A stretch of DNA of 64,000 nucleotides from Pyrinomonadaceae bacterium MAG19_C2-C3 (GTDB lineage Bacteria > Acidobacteriota > Blastocatellia > Pyrinomonadales > Pyrinomonadaceae), in the NCBI GenBank assembly GCA_024330265.1, contig JANDLT010000014.1:1-64000 (forward strand), given 5' to 3'. A program made the position numbers and the translations under genes. Numbering within the stretch: the first letter of the stretch is position 1; each line of letters opens with the position of its first letter. This document shows, piece after piece, positions 45,055-54,799 of the stretch. The notes beneath the pieces are model-generated. The model saw only the letters and a list, made by a program, of their open reading frames with translations. It was not told the origin of the DNA and did not search any database.

Positions 45055-45239
45055 AAATCACAGGAGAACCATCCATGTCGGGAAACCGGAGAGTCTGTCC
45101 GCTCTTAGCCATTGAGGGCGACACTTCGCGGCTTCCTTGCTTGCTAAATTTATAGATGCCGCGCCGCTTCCCTTGCGTTGCCACGTCGCCTACCAATCAT
45201 CGCTTGTCGCGTATTCTCGTCATCCTTCATCGTTTCGTA

Positions 45240-46247
45240 CTACTTTTCGTATTGCGCGATAACGCCTTTGCTGCCGACTGCCCACGCCCTATCGCCCTTC
45301 GCAAACAAAGCGTAAAGATTATCTTTCGTGCGACTCTCTTGTTGAACCCACGTCCGCCCGCCGTCGCCCGTGCGAATCACGACACCGCCGCGCCCGACCG
45401 CGTAGCCGTCATCGTTGTTGACAAAACGCACACTTAAAAGCGTCGTCTTCACGGGCGAACTCATCGCAAACCACGTCGCCCCGCCGTCCGATGTACGCAA
45501 GATAGTGCCGCGTTCACCGACCGCCCAGCCCAAGCGTTCGCTTCTAAACTCGACGTTATAAAGCGTTGCTTTCGTGTTTGAACGCTGAAGCGTCCACGAC
45601 AAGCCGCCGTCTTCGGTGTAGAGAATTACGCCGTCCGCCCCGACAATCCACCCGCGCCGCTCGTCGTCAAACGCGAGATCAATCAATTCCGTGCGCGTCG
45701 GAACGCTCTGACGCTGCCACGTCGCCCCGCCGTCCGTCGTCATCAAAACAAGACTATCCGTGACCGCTTGACCGCGACTAATCGAGCCGACAATCCACCC
45801 GCGCTTTTTGTTGACGAACCGTAAGCTGTAAAGTTCCGGCAGCCCGTTAAACTCATCCGCCGCGAAACTGTTTGTCTCGCGCCATGTCGTCCCGCCGTTC
45901 GCGGTTTGCCAGATGTGATTTCCGGCAAGCAAAAATCCGTCGTCTTTATTACGAAAATAGATGTCATTGATGTCATCGGTCAGCGTCGTTTCTTGCTTCG
46001 TCCAAGTGATGCCGCCGTCGTCGGTGGTAATCACCACTCCGCCGTCGCCCGCTGCCCAACCGCGCTTATTACCGTCGAAATACACGGTGTTCAAATCGTT
46101 CGTCACAGCACTGACGCGCGCCGCCGCCCAACCGCTTCGCGCGCTGACTTGGGCAATACTCCCCGCGTGGAAATTCGCGCCGATAAGCGTCGTCAAAGCC
46201 ATCATCCACAACAACCTGATTCGTAATCCGGTATGATTTTTTATCAT
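45240..46247 (-). CDS. Secreted Ycf48-like beta-propeller protein
   Basis: The 335-residue product has a signal peptide or membrane anchor (about 1-30) and six or seven repeats of the Ycf48/photosystem-II-stability-factor kind, each with T(T/S)DGG(x)TW and GW(A/I)VG motifs. In cyanobacteria Ycf48 assists photosystem II assembly; in heterotrophs such propellers act in envelope protein assembly or binding. There is no photosynthesis gene nearby. The gene is followed by about 190 nt before the terminator at 45017. Confidence 0.88.
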   Translation of the reverse strand: MIKNHTGLRIRLLWMMALTTLIGANFHAGSIAQVSARSGWAAARVSAVTNDLNTVYFDGNKRGWAAGDGGVVITTDDGGITWTKQETTLTDDINDIYFRNKDDGFLLAGNHIWQTANGGTTWRETNSFAADEFNGLPELYSLRFVNKKRGWIVGSISRGQAVTDSLVLMTTDGGATWQRQSVPTRTELIDLAFDDERRGWIVGADGVILYTEDGGLSWTLQRSNTKATLYNVEFRSERLGWAVGERGTILRTSDGGATWFAMSSPVKTTLLSVRFVNNDDGYAVGRGGVVIRTGDGGRTWVQQESRTKDNLYALFAKGDRAWAVGSKGVIAQYEK

Positions 46248-46505
46248 CGCTTAACTTTTTCACCTCTAACTTTTCGATGCAATAAAATTGTCTTTCGGAA
46301 GCCTTCGCGGGGCGTTGAATTTCCACGCGCTTCTTGTACATGAACACTTCTTGCAAATACAAGTCGCCCACAATTCATTCAAGCATGAAGGGACAAAACC
46401 ATCAAAATCGCTTAATATAAACGCATCCCAATTCCCGAACATTAAGCTAATAATTTGACATCGCAACCTAACCGTCTTCACATTTACCGGAGGTAATAAT
46501 TCAAA

Positions 46506-47387
46506 ATGCAAGCCGAACGTGAACTCTCGCTTAACGGAGTTTCGACCGAAACCAACGTCGCCAACTCCGCCATCACCGTCGCGGGCGAAAGCATTATCGC
46601 CGAACTCGACCCCGACCATCCGGGTTTTCGTGACCCCGAATACCGCGCCCGCCGCAATCACATCGCGGAACTCGCCGTCTCATATAAATCCGGTTCGCCC
46701 ATCCCGGACGCGCCTTATATTGAAGCCGAACAAGAAGTCTGGCGCATCATCAATCACGAACTCGAAGACGCGCACAGGCGTTTCGCGTGTCGTGAATATC
46801 TTGAATGTCTCCGCATTCTTGATTTACCGAAAGACCACATTCCGCAGTTGCGCGAAGTAAGCGCGCGTGTGGAAAAGATTTCCGGCTTTCGTTTAGAACC
46901 CGTCGGCGGGCTTGTTCTGCCGCGCGTCTTTCTCGAATCGCTTGGCAACGGCGTGTTTCTCTCGACGCAATACATACGTCACCACTCGACGCCGCTCTAT
47001 ACGCCTGAACCCGACGTGGTGCATGAAACCATCGGACACGCGACGATGCTCGCCAACGCCCAAGTCGCGGAAATCACACGCCTCGTCGGTGACGCCGTGC
47101 GCCGCGCGGACGACGAAGGCTTAGAGCGCATCGGACGCATCTACTGGTTCACAATCGAGTTCGGCGTTGTCCGTGAAGGCAGCGACCCGAAAGCTTACGG
47201 CGCGGGACTTCTCTCATCGGCAGGTGAAATGGCGTCACTCGTACACACCGAAATGCGCCCCTTCGACCTCGAAGCGATGTCACGCCAAGACTACGACGTG
47301 ACGATGTTTCAACCGTTCCTCTTCTGCGCCGATTCTTTTGATGAGATGTACCACAAGATGCGCGACTACATGATTAACTTCAACTAA
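46506..47387 (+). CDS. phhA: Phenylalanine 4-monooxygenase / aromatic amino acid hydroxylase
   Basis: The 293-residue protein matches the pterin-dependent aromatic amino acid hydroxylase catalytic domain. The iron triad is visible as H173 and H178 (VHETIGHA) and E218 (WFTIEFGVV). It would convert Phe to Tyr using tetrahydrobiopterin and O2. There is no ACT regulatory domain. No pterin-4a-carbinolamine dehydratase or biopterin gene lies beside it. The start ATG has CCGGAGGTAA upstream. Confidence 0.95.
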   Translation: MQAERELSLNGVSTETNVANSAITVAGESIIAELDPDHPGFRDPEYRARRNHIAELAVSYKSGSPIPDAPYIEAEQEVWRIINHELEDAHRRFACREYLECLRILDLPKDHIPQLREVSARVEKISGFRLEPVGGLVLPRVFLESLGNGVFLSTQYIRHHSTPLYTPEPDVVHETIGHATMLANAQVAEITRLVGDAVRRADDEGLERIGRIYWFTIEFGVVREGSDPKAYGAGLLSSAGEMASLVHTEMRPFDLEAMSRQDYDVTMFQPFLFCADSFDEMYHKMRDYMINFN

Positions 47388-47401
47388 CGCCAAACGACGA
47401 T

Positions 47402-47459
47402 AAAGACAAAAGACAAAGACGTGAGAAAGCAATTCGCCTTCTCACGTCTTTGTCTTTAC
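47402..47459. repeat. Hairpin with AAAGACA units
   Basis: AAAGACAAAGACGTGAGAA / TTCTCACGTCTTTGTCTTT, a 19-bp perfect stem, just after phhA. It may also act as a terminator. Confidence 0.75.
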
Positions 47460-47499
47460 TAGCGACTCGCTTGAACACAATCGCAAACTCACACTAATG

Positions 47500-47569
47500 T
47501 TTAGAGGCGGGGTTCCGCCCGCCGTACTCGCCAACGACGAACGGCGGGCGGAAGCCCGCCTCTAAACAA
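47500..47569. repeat. Palindromic repeat, TTTAGAGGCGGG family
   Basis: TTTAGAGGCGGG and its complement CCCGCCTCTAAA flank a GC-rich core. A relative with a different core is at 57304-57368. Confidence 0.75.
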
Positions 47570-47608
47570 ATCTCATGTAATTGATGATCACCGTAATCGT
47601 GCCAACCT

Positions 47609-48412
47609 TCATCGTTGTGGCGGAACAATACCGTCACGCGCGGCGGGCGTCACGGTATTCTCCGGCGTAATCGGGTTTTGCGGTGCGGCATTGAGCGTGT
47701 TCGTCGGCACATTCGTTTCGCTCGCGCCGAGTCGTGCGCGCAAGCGTTCTATATCCGCATCGGTTGATGCAATCACACTCTCAAGCCGCGTGCGACTGTT
47801 GGAGAGAGTTTGTAATTGCGCGTTTAACCGCGTCCGCTCGTTTTCAAGTCGGCGGCGAATACGTTCGCGCGCAAGTTCCGGTCGCCCCGAACCTGAACCC
47901 GCGTTCGCAAGTTCGACATTCTCCGGTTCGATTTCAACCGCAATCTGGTCAAGCCGCGCTTGAACATTGTCCTGCTTTTCCTGCACTTCAACCAACTGTT
48001 GTTGGTAGCCTTGCGCGCGTTGTTCGCTTTGATACAAGCTATTGGAAAGCTGTGCGCGCAACACATCCGGGTCAACCGTCGGCGCGGGCGGCGGGGCGGC
48101 GGGGCGCGGCACAATTGAACTATTCCGGTTTCCGGTTGAAGTTTGGTTGCGATTCGTCCCCGCGTTGCGTGTCGGAAGATTCGCGGCGTCGTCATCGGCG
48201 GTGCTGATAATCTCTGCATCCGTGCCTTCCGTCGTCGAAGCGAGTGGCGGAACTTGCCCGCGCACAGGGTTCGTCACACGCCGCGACGGGCGGCGTTGCG
48301 TGCGTTGTTGAACGGGCTGCGCGGCGGCACTGACTTCTAAAACATCCGCAACGCTTATCACCGAACCGCACGCCGCCATCAACGTCACCATCAAAAAATT
48401 CTTAACTTTCAT
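47609..48412 (-). CDS. Secreted coiled-coil protein of unknown function
   Basis: The 267-residue protein has an N-terminal signal peptide (MKVKNFLMVTLMAACGSVIS). An Arg/Thr/Pro/Asn-rich disordered region follows, then a coiled coil of about 110 residues (115-225), with heptad stretches such as LARERIRRRLENERTRLNAQL. The tail is Pro/Asn/Thr-rich. I know of no family. It lies just downstream of nadC in the same orientation, 33 bp away, so the two may be co-transcribed. Confidence 0.65.
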   Translation of the reverse strand: MKVKNFLMVTLMAACGSVISVADVLEVSAAAQPVQQRTQRRPSRRVTNPVRGQVPPLASTTEGTDAEIISTADDDAANLPTRNAGTNRNQTSTGNRNSSIVPRPAAPPPAPTVDPDVLRAQLSNSLYQSEQRAQGYQQQLVEVQEKQDNVQARLDQIAVEIEPENVELANAGSGSGRPELARERIRRRLENERTRLNAQLQTLSNSRTRLESVIASTDADIERLRARLGASETNVPTNTLNAAPQNPITPENTVTPAARDGIVPPQR

Positions 48413-48445
48413 GTTCCGTACTTCCTTTTTTAGAAACTAAAATCG

Positions 48446-49306
48446 TCATCCCGCTTGAATCTTAAAACTGATGTCCATCGCCCGCGCCGAATGCGTCAAT
48501 GCTCCGACGCTGATAAGGTCAACGCCGGTTTCCGCGTAGGCGCGCACCGTCTCAAGATTGATGCCGCCGGATGATTCGAGCAGGACGTTTTCGCCCGCGA
48601 GTTCGCGCGTCAATTCGACCATCGGGCGCGTCTCTTCGGGCGTTAAATTGTCGAGCATGATGATGTCGGCTTTCGCGGAAATGGCTTCGCGCAAATCGCG
48701 TTCGTTGGAAACTTCGACTTCGATTTTGTGAAGGTGTCCCGCCACGTCGCGGGCGCGTTCAATCGCCGCCGCGACACCGCCTGCCAGCGCGATGTGATTG
48801 TCTTTGATAAGCACGCCGTCGTCCAAACCGAAACGATGATTGCGCCCGCCGCCAATTTGCACCGCGTACTTTTCCAGCATACGCAAACCCGGCGTCGTCT
48901 TGCGCGTGTCCACGATGCGGGCGCGTGTGCCTTCCGTGAGTTTGACGTATTGACGTGTCAAAGTCGTGATACCGGAAAGACGTTGAAGTAAATTGAGCGC
49001 GACACGTTCGCCGCCCAAAAGCACATCTGCGAAACCCGATGTGCGGGCGATGACTTTTCCGGCTTCGACATCATCGCCGTCGGAAACGAAGGCTTCGATT
49101 TGTTGTTGCGTGTCGAGCGTCGAGAACACGGCTTCGGCGGCTTCAAGCCCGCACACGGTCATCGCTTCTTTCGCTATGAAACGCCCGCGCGCCTGTGCGT
49201 TGCGGGCGACGACGGATTGCGTCGTGATGTCGCCGCGTCCCAAGTCTTCACTTAGAAACGCGCCGATTTGCGAATAGAGCGCGCCTTCATCGAATGCGAA
49301 TGTCAT
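48446..49306 (-). CDS. nadC: Nicotinate-nucleotide pyrophosphorylase (quinolinate phosphoribosyltransferase)
   Basis: NadC makes nicotinate mononucleotide from quinolinate and PRPP in NAD synthesis. The 286-residue length is normal. Typical motifs are DLGRGDITTQSVV, the VDTRKTTPGLRMLEKYAV loop, the GGGRNHRFGLDDGVLIKDNH substrate segment and LLESSGGINLETVRAYA. It overlaps the stop of valS by four bases (ATGA), a sign of translational coupling. No nadA or nadB is visible in the window. Confidence 0.96.
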   Translation of the reverse strand: MTFAFDEGALYSQIGAFLSEDLGRGDITTQSVVARNAQARGRFIAKEAMTVCGLEAAEAVFSTLDTQQQIEAFVSDGDDVEAGKVIARTSGFADVLLGGERVALNLLQRLSGITTLTRQYVKLTEGTRARIVDTRKTTPGLRMLEKYAVQIGGGRNHRFGLDDGVLIKDNHIALAGGVAAAIERARDVAGHLHKIEVEVSNERDLREAISAKADIIMLDNLTPEETRPMVELTRELAGENVLLESSGGINLETVRAYAETGVDLISVGALTHSARAMDISFKIQAG

Positions 49307-52005
49307 CCCAATGCCTCCACCATGATTTTGAGTCCCGCGATGCGTTGTTCGGTGTCCGCGACTTTCGCCTTCAGTTCGTCAACTTTTTCTTGCGGGGCGC
49401 GTCCGGCAAAGTTCGGGTTCGTCAGTTGTGCCTTACCGCGTTCCGCTTCACCGCTTAACTTCTCCATTTCACGCGACAAACGCGCCCGCTCTTTCTCGAA
49501 ATCAATCAAACCCTCAAGCGGCACGGCGACTTCCGCGCCACCGCCAAGCACGGCACGCGCCGACGCACGCGGGGCATCAAGTCGCTCATCAACCTTTAAC
49601 TCTGATGCACGCGCGAGGCGTTTGATGCTTGCTTCGTTCGTCGAAATTACCTGACGCAAGTTTGCATCTTGTGCGCCGACGATGACGGTCAGTTGTTCGG
49701 ACGGTTTGATGTTGAGTTCCGCGCGAATCGTGCGGACGCGCGAGATGAGTTCGATGACGGTGTTCATTTCGCTTTCCGCCGCTTCATCAATAAGGAGTTT
49801 ATCGGCAACGGGAAACGCGGTTAACATAATCGTTGGTTGGCTGTCGGAATACGCCGGATGCAAAACGGTGCTGCCCGCGTCGAGCGTTCCGGGCAAACGC
49901 CGCCACAAATCTTCCGTGATGTACGGCATGAACGGATGAAGTAGACGCAAAGCAACTTCGAGAATCGAAAGCGCGCGGCTTACGGCTTCGCGTCTTGCGG
50001 GCGAATCTTCCGGCGCGCTCACATCCCGTTTCGAGAGTTCGATATACCAATCGCAAAAGTCGTCCCAGAAAAAGTGATACAACGCATAAACCGCTTCGTG
50101 AAATTGATAACGACTAAGCGAGTCGTTCACCTGTCCGGCAACTTTGTTAAGCCGCGTGACGCACCAACGGTCATGCAACGTCAATTCATTTTTATGCCTG
50201 ACGAAATCGTAACCGATAGTCGCGCCTTCCGAGTTCATCAGACAGAAGCGCGCCGCGTTCCAAATCTTGTTCGCAAAGTTGCGATACGATTCAACCTGCG
50301 TGTCGCTCCAACGTGTATCGGTCGCGCCCGCGTTTGCCAAAACAAGACGTGTCGCGTCCACGCCGTATTTGTCGAACACATCGAGCGGGTCAACGCCGTT
50401 GCCTTTGGTCTTCGACATGCGTTGCCCGTTTTTATCAAGCACCGTTCCCGTAATGAACACGTCGCGGAACGGCGGCTCATCCAGAAATTCGAGCGATGTC
50501 ATCACCATCCGCGACACCCACAGGAACACGATGTCGCGTGCCGTGACGAGTACGGATGTCGGATGAAATGTCCGCAAATCTTCTGTGTCATCAGGAAAGC
50601 CGAGCGTCGAGAACGACCACAAGGCGGACGAAAACCATGTATCCAAAACATCGGGGTCTTGCGTCAGTTTATCCGTTCCCGCCTGTGCCTGTGCTTCTTC
50701 ATAAGTGCGGGCGACGAACACGCGCCCATCTTCGGCGAACCACGCGGGGATTTGGTGTCCCCACCAGAGTTGGCGCGAAATCGTCCAATCGCGCAGGTTC
50801 TCAAGCCACTCCGTATAAACTTTTCCGTACGGATTCTCCGGCGTAAAGCGCGGCAAACCTTCGTCGCGCATGAGGTTCAAAGCCTTGTCGCGCATCGCGT
50901 CCATTCGGCAAAACCATTGCGTCATCACGAGCGGCTCAATCGGAACTTTGCTTCGCTCCGATAATGAAATCGCAAACTCGTAATCTTCATTCTTTTCAAG
51001 CAAGCCGAGTTCGTCGAAGCGCGTGATGACTTTTTCGCGTGCTTCAAATCGGTCGAGTCCGACGAAATCCGCCCCCGCCGCTTCGGTCATGTGCGCGTGC
51101 TTATCCATGATGACGATGTGCGGCAAATTGTGACGCTCACCGATTTCATAATCGTTCGGGTCATGCGCGGGGGTGATTTTCACCGCCCCCGTACCGAACG
51201 TGGGGTCAACGTATTCGTCCGCGATAATCGGAACTTGTCTGCCCGTCAAAGGCAAATCAATCGTCTTGCCGATAAGGTTTTTATATCGTTCATCGTCCGC
51301 ATTGACGGCGACGGCGGTGTCGCCCAACATCGTTTCCGGTCGCGTCGTAGCGACGACGATAAACTCTTGCCCGTCGCTTCCCGTGACCGGATAACGCAGA
51401 TATGTGAGTTTGCCTTTCTGCGTTTTCTTCTCGACTTCTAAATCCGAAAGCACGGTTTGCGCGACGGTATCCCAATTCACCATACGGTCGCCGCGATAGA
51501 TAAAACCCGCTTCATAAAGACGCACGAAGACTTCACGCACGGCGCGCGAAAGCCCCGCGTCCATCGTGAAGCGTTCGCGTGACCAATCAACGCTCGCGCC
51601 TTCGCGCCGCATCTGATTCGTAATCACGCCGCCGTACTCACGCTTCCACTGCCAGACACGTTCGATGAATTTTTCACGCCCTAAATCTTGCGGAGTTAAA
51701 CCTTCCCCTTTCAACTGCCGCGTGACCATCAATTGCGTAGAGATTCCGGCGTGGTCGGTTCCGGGCAGCCACAAAGTTTTATAGCCCGACATGCGTTTGT
51801 GGCGCGCGAGAATGTCCATCAACGTATGTTGAAGGGCGTGACCTAAATGTAAGTTTCCGGTGACGTTCGGCGGCGGAATGGCGATTGAAAAAACGGGTGC
51901 TTCGGGGTCGCGGTTGGCTTCCGGTTTGAAGCAACCTTCCGCTTCCCAACGCGCGTAGTGGTCTTGTTCGGATTGTCGTGAGTCGTATTGTTTCGGGATT
52001 TCCAT
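49303..52005 (-). CDS. valS: Valyl-tRNA synthetase
   Basis: ValS charges tRNA-Val and edits Thr. The 900-residue product has PPNVTGNLHLGHALQHTLMD (HIGH motif, about 43-62), the CP1 editing domain (about 180-380), GQRMSKTKGNGVDPLD (KMSKS motif) and the C-terminal coiled coil (FEKERARLSREMEKL). The best start is ATG 52005 (MEIPKQYDSRQSEQDHYARW), since the preceding frame is not conserved. Its stop overlaps nadC by four bases. Confidence 0.97.
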   Translation of the reverse strand: MEIPKQYDSRQSEQDHYARWEAEGCFKPEANRDPEAPVFSIAIPPPNVTGNLHLGHALQHTLMDILARHKRMSGYKTLWLPGTDHAGISTQLMVTRQLKGEGLTPQDLGREKFIERVWQWKREYGGVITNQMRREGASVDWSRERFTMDAGLSRAVREVFVRLYEAGFIYRGDRMVNWDTVAQTVLSDLEVEKKTQKGKLTYLRYPVTGSDGQEFIVVATTRPETMLGDTAVAVNADDERYKNLIGKTIDLPLTGRQVPIIADEYVDPTFGTGAVKITPAHDPNDYEIGERHNLPHIVIMDKHAHMTEAAGADFVGLDRFEAREKVITRFDELGLLEKNEDYEFAISLSERSKVPIEPLVMTQWFCRMDAMRDKALNLMRDEGLPRFTPENPYGKVYTEWLENLRDWTISRQLWWGHQIPAWFAEDGRVFVARTYEEAQAQAGTDKLTQDPDVLDTWFSSALWSFSTLGFPDDTEDLRTFHPTSVLVTARDIVFLWVSRMVMTSLEFLDEPPFRDVFITGTVLDKNGQRMSKTKGNGVDPLDVFDKYGVDATRLVLANAGATDTRWSDTQVESYRNFANKIWNAARFCLMNSEGATIGYDFVRHKNELTLHDRWCVTRLNKVAGQVNDSLSRYQFHEAVYALYHFFWDDFCDWYIELSKRDVSAPEDSPARREAVSRALSILEVALRLLHPFMPYITEDLWRRLPGTLDAGSTVLHPAYSDSQPTIMLTAFPVADKLLIDEAAESEMNTVIELISRVRTIRAELNIKPSEQLTVIVGAQDANLRQVISTNEASIKRLARASELKVDERLDAPRASARAVLGGGAEVAVPLEGLIDFEKERARLSREMEKLSGEAERGKAQLTNPNFAGRAPQEKVDELKAKVADTEQRIAGLKIMVEALG

Positions 52006-52381
52006 TTGCCGCTCAATATAACAATTTGTTTCCGTTTTGATGAAACGCATCGCCAAATTATGAACAAGCTATCCCAAAAACAGCTTTTAATTGATTGAAA
52101 ACTCTGCGGCACTCCGCATCTTCAACTCTGCGGTTCTCTGCGTGAAAAACTTTTTTGACGCAGAGATACGCGGAGTGATGACGCGGAGTGCCGCAGAGAA
52201 GAATCATTTTTGAGATAGCTTCAAGTTGAAAGGCAAAGTGAAACGGAGACGAGCGAAGGCAAGAACGGAGGCGACGGAGGGTAAAAGAATCTCAAATCTA
52301 AAATTGCTTTACCTCTGTTGACCTTCGTTTTACTGATTTAACCAAAGACCGTTTCGCGCTATGAAGCTTCGATGCTTCCTA
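52006..52381. other. Gene-free stretch holding hairpin repeats
   Basis: This 376-bp gap holds the CTCTGCG-type inverted repeat (52103-52200). It is followed by a less regular stretch with GAAACGGAGACGAGCGAAGG and TTCGTTTTAC that could pair. No gene is recognised. Confidence 0.5.
52103..52200. repeat. Long hairpin, CTCTGCG type
   Basis: CTCTGCGGCACTCCGCATC (about 52103) pairs with GACGCGGAGTGCCGCAGAG (about 52180-52198). The loop has GCGTGAAAAACTTTTTTGACGC. Confidence 0.75.
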
Positions 52382-53848
52382 TCACCCGCCCGACTTCGCA
52401 TCTTCATCCAGACGCTGTTTGATGAGTCGTTCCGCGAGTTGCGGCACGACTTCCCACGCGACTTCGCGCAGAACTTTCTCCAGCAGACCACTCTCCGAAA
52501 GATGCGCGACGACATCGCGCGCGATGTGGTCTATGAATTCGGGTGGAAATGTATTGGGTGAGAATGCGGCAATCGCGCCGCCTGTTTCATGCGCGGTGGG
52601 TGCGGCTTCTTCCACATTCATCGCTTCGACGTTCGTGACTTCCACATCGTCCGCGAACTCGAAACTCTCACGATCAATCATCGCGGAGGGGAATTGTTCA
52701 TTCGTGGTGGCGGGAGCGTCATCACCGAAATCGAGAATCGCATCGTCGGAATTATTTAGCGGCGCGGCTTGCGTTTCGCCTAAATCAAGCGGAGCGTCAT
52801 CGGTAAGCGCGAACGAGAAATCGTCTTCGTTCGCGGGTTCACCCGACGCCGATTGCTCATCCGCGAAAAGATTATCGTCAAAGGGATTATCGGTCTGCGG
52901 CTTATCGGTGAAGTCGTTTGAAGAATGATGCGGTTCGTCGTGTGGTGTCATCTTGGTGTCGGGTTCGGCGGTGGTGTGTTCGGTGTCAATCGCTTCGTCC
53001 GGCTCAAAGGATACAGGCGGAGCGTCGAAGTATAAGGTTTCGTCGAGCGGCGAAGTTTCGGTTGGCGGTTCGGGCGTCTCAAACTTATCGTCTTTTGACA
53101 TGAAAGTCGGCGCGCTTGACGAAGACGAGGCGGTTGATGAATGCGGCGCGGCAAGTTCGGCGACTTGAATCATCGCGTCATCGTCTGCCTGTTCTTCTGT
53201 GGCGGCGGTTGCCGTGAAAGTCTGTGCGTCTTCTTGCGTGTCGCGTCTGCGGTTCATGCTTATAGCGTCGCCTGTCACCGGCGGCGGTTCATCCACGCGA
53301 TTGTGTTGCGCGTCATTTTTATCAGGTGAAGCGAGGACGTTTTCAGGCTCAAAAGAGCGCGCAGTGGGTGGCGTTGAAACCGCTTCGGGTGCGGGTGAAT
53401 CTTCGCGGGGGCGGTGTTCATCGTCGGCGTTGGTCGGTTTATTTTCCGCCGCTTCATCGCTTGGGCGGGCGGATGAAAGCAAGCCGCTGACTTTATTGAC
53501 GAGTTCGCGTATGGACTGGAATGGTTTAGTCAAAGTGTCGTTCGCACCTGCGCGGCGCGCCTCCGCTTCGTTATAGGGTTCAAATGAATTGATGAGCAAC
53601 AGCACGGGGATGTGTCGCAATCTTTCGTCGCGCTTGATGCGGCGACACACTTCGTAGCCGTCAGGCTTCGGCATCTGCGCGTCGAGCAGTACGATGTCGG
53701 GCTTTGTGCGTTCGATAATTTCAATCGCGGCGGTTCCATTGCTGACGGTTGTGACGGCAAAGCCTTCATCCCGAAACGTCAGGTCAACGACTTTCTGAAT
53801 CGTGATTGAATCGTCGGCGACAAGCAGTGTGCGGGCGGCGGCTAACAA
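52382..53848 (-). CDS. Response regulator with N-terminal REC domain and long acidic linker
   Basis: Residues 8-125 are a receiver domain with the acidic pocket ADD, the phosphoacceptor Asp in IVLLDAQMP and the Lys in LTKPF. The 300-residue middle is acidic and disordered. The last 65 residues form a conserved helical segment (PPEFIDHIARDVVAHLSESGLLEKVLREVAWEVVP). The start is a TTG at 53848 with AGGAG 10 nt upstream. A FrzS-like domain order is suggested by the layout; function is unknown. Confidence 0.75.
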   Translation of the reverse strand: MLAAARTLLVADDSITIQKVVDLTFRDEGFAVTTVSNGTAAIEIIERTKPDIVLLDAQMPKPDGYEVCRRIKRDERLRHIPVLLLINSFEPYNEAEARRAGANDTLTKPFQSIRELVNKVSGLLSSARPSDEAAENKPTNADDEHRPREDSPAPEAVSTPPTARSFEPENVLASPDKNDAQHNRVDEPPPVTGDAISMNRRRDTQEDAQTFTATAATEEQADDDAMIQVAELAAPHSSTASSSSSAPTFMSKDDKFETPEPPTETSPLDETLYFDAPPVSFEPDEAIDTEHTTAEPDTKMTPHDEPHHSSNDFTDKPQTDNPFDDNLFADEQSASGEPANEDDFSFALTDDAPLDLGETQAAPLNNSDDAILDFGDDAPATTNEQFPSAMIDRESFEFADDVEVTNVEAMNVEEAAPTAHETGGAIAAFSPNTFPPEFIDHIARDVVAHLSESGLLEKVLREVAWEVVPQLAERLIKQRLDEDAKSGG

Positions 53849-54011
53849 GGTTTTCGACTCCTAAGCTTTTCAGGTTTGCCGAAGGTTTGCGGGGTTAATG
53901 CTCATCGTTGTTTTGCGGAAAAAGGGTGAGACTCGTAAGCCTGATTTGATGACCGGCATCGAACCTAGCACTGACGCCGAAGCGTCGTCAAGAGTGATGA
54001 GTGACAAGCGA

Positions 54012-54113
54012 AAAGCAGGAGTCAGAAGCCAGAAGTCAGAAGTCAGAATGAAGATAAGAAGCGGAACGTGTTTTATTCTGGCTCCTGACTTCTGGCTCCT
54101 GACTCCTGCTTGT
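54012..54113. repeat. Heptamer-arm hairpin, CAGAAGT type
   Basis: CAGGAGT CAGAAGC CAGAAGT CAGAAGT units pair with the complementary ACTTCTG/ACTCCTG arm. It encodes the last residues of the adjacent minus-strand gene. Confidence 0.85.
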
Positions 54114-54789
54114 CTCTCCTCACTAAAATATCGTCGGGCGTATTCGGTGTGCCGTCCGCGCCGTCGGAACTCAAGGCGAAAGCGTTCGTCGTGCCTTGAT
54201 AGCGATACGGTTGATGCCATGGGTCAACGCGAATCACACGCGCGAGAAAGCGCGGCGCGAGGGCATCAATCAAAACAACTCCGTCGGATGCGACGACGTA
54301 AAAGCCGCGTTCGCGCCGGTAGCTTTCAAGTGCGGCGCGAATTAGTTCAAGTTCCGCTCTCGCGCGCAAACGCTTTTCATTGTTAAGCGCGGCGGTGATA
54401 AGAGCGACATCTTCCCAGCGATTCTCGCCCGTGCGAACTTCCGCGACACGCCAAGCGTCCGCTTCACGCGCAAAGCGAAACGCGGTTTTCACCTGCGCCT
54501 CGACGGTCGCGGACGAACCGAGCGTTGAAACCTCACCGACGATTTCCACATTGTCGCCACCGAAATCGCCCCCCGCGAAGCGTCTTATCAATCGCTCGGC
54601 TTCACCTTTACTTAGCTTCGGAGCAACACTTGTCACGACGCCCGACGACACGCCAAACATCGCAAAGACAGTGAAGCAAAGCGACGCGACGATGATTCCG
54701 CATGACGCCGAAATCCGACGGCGACGAAGGTGCGTGTTTCGTGCTTGGTGATGTGACGCTTGTATTTCTTTCGCTTGTATTTCTTTCAT
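54073..54789 (-). CDS. Membrane-anchored protein with pseudopilin-like C-terminal motif
   Basis: The 238-residue product has one N-terminal membrane segment (about 26-50). The C-terminal half ends in DGADGTPNTPDDILV, a motif typical of the C-termini of GspG-like type II pseudopilins. Preceding segments (ALESYRRERGFYV) also fit. However, the N-terminal prepilin motif is not clear. The final residues (QESGARSQEPE) are translated heptamer repeat. I chose ATG 54789, 10 bp after the DUF3592 gene; the longer form to 54828 overlaps it. Confidence 0.6.
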   Translation of the reverse strand: MKEIQAKEIQASHHQARNTHLRRRRISASCGIIVASLCFTVFAMFGVSSGVVTSVAPKLSKGEAERLIRRFAGGDFGGDNVEIVGEVSTLGSSATVEAQVKTAFRFAREADAWRVAEVRTGENRWEDVALITAALNNEKRLRARAELELIRAALESYRRERGFYVVASDGVVLIDALAPRFLARVIRVDPWHQPYRYQGTTNAFALSSDGADGTPNTPDDILVRRDKQESGARSQEPE

Positions 54790-54799
54790 CGCAAAACTC

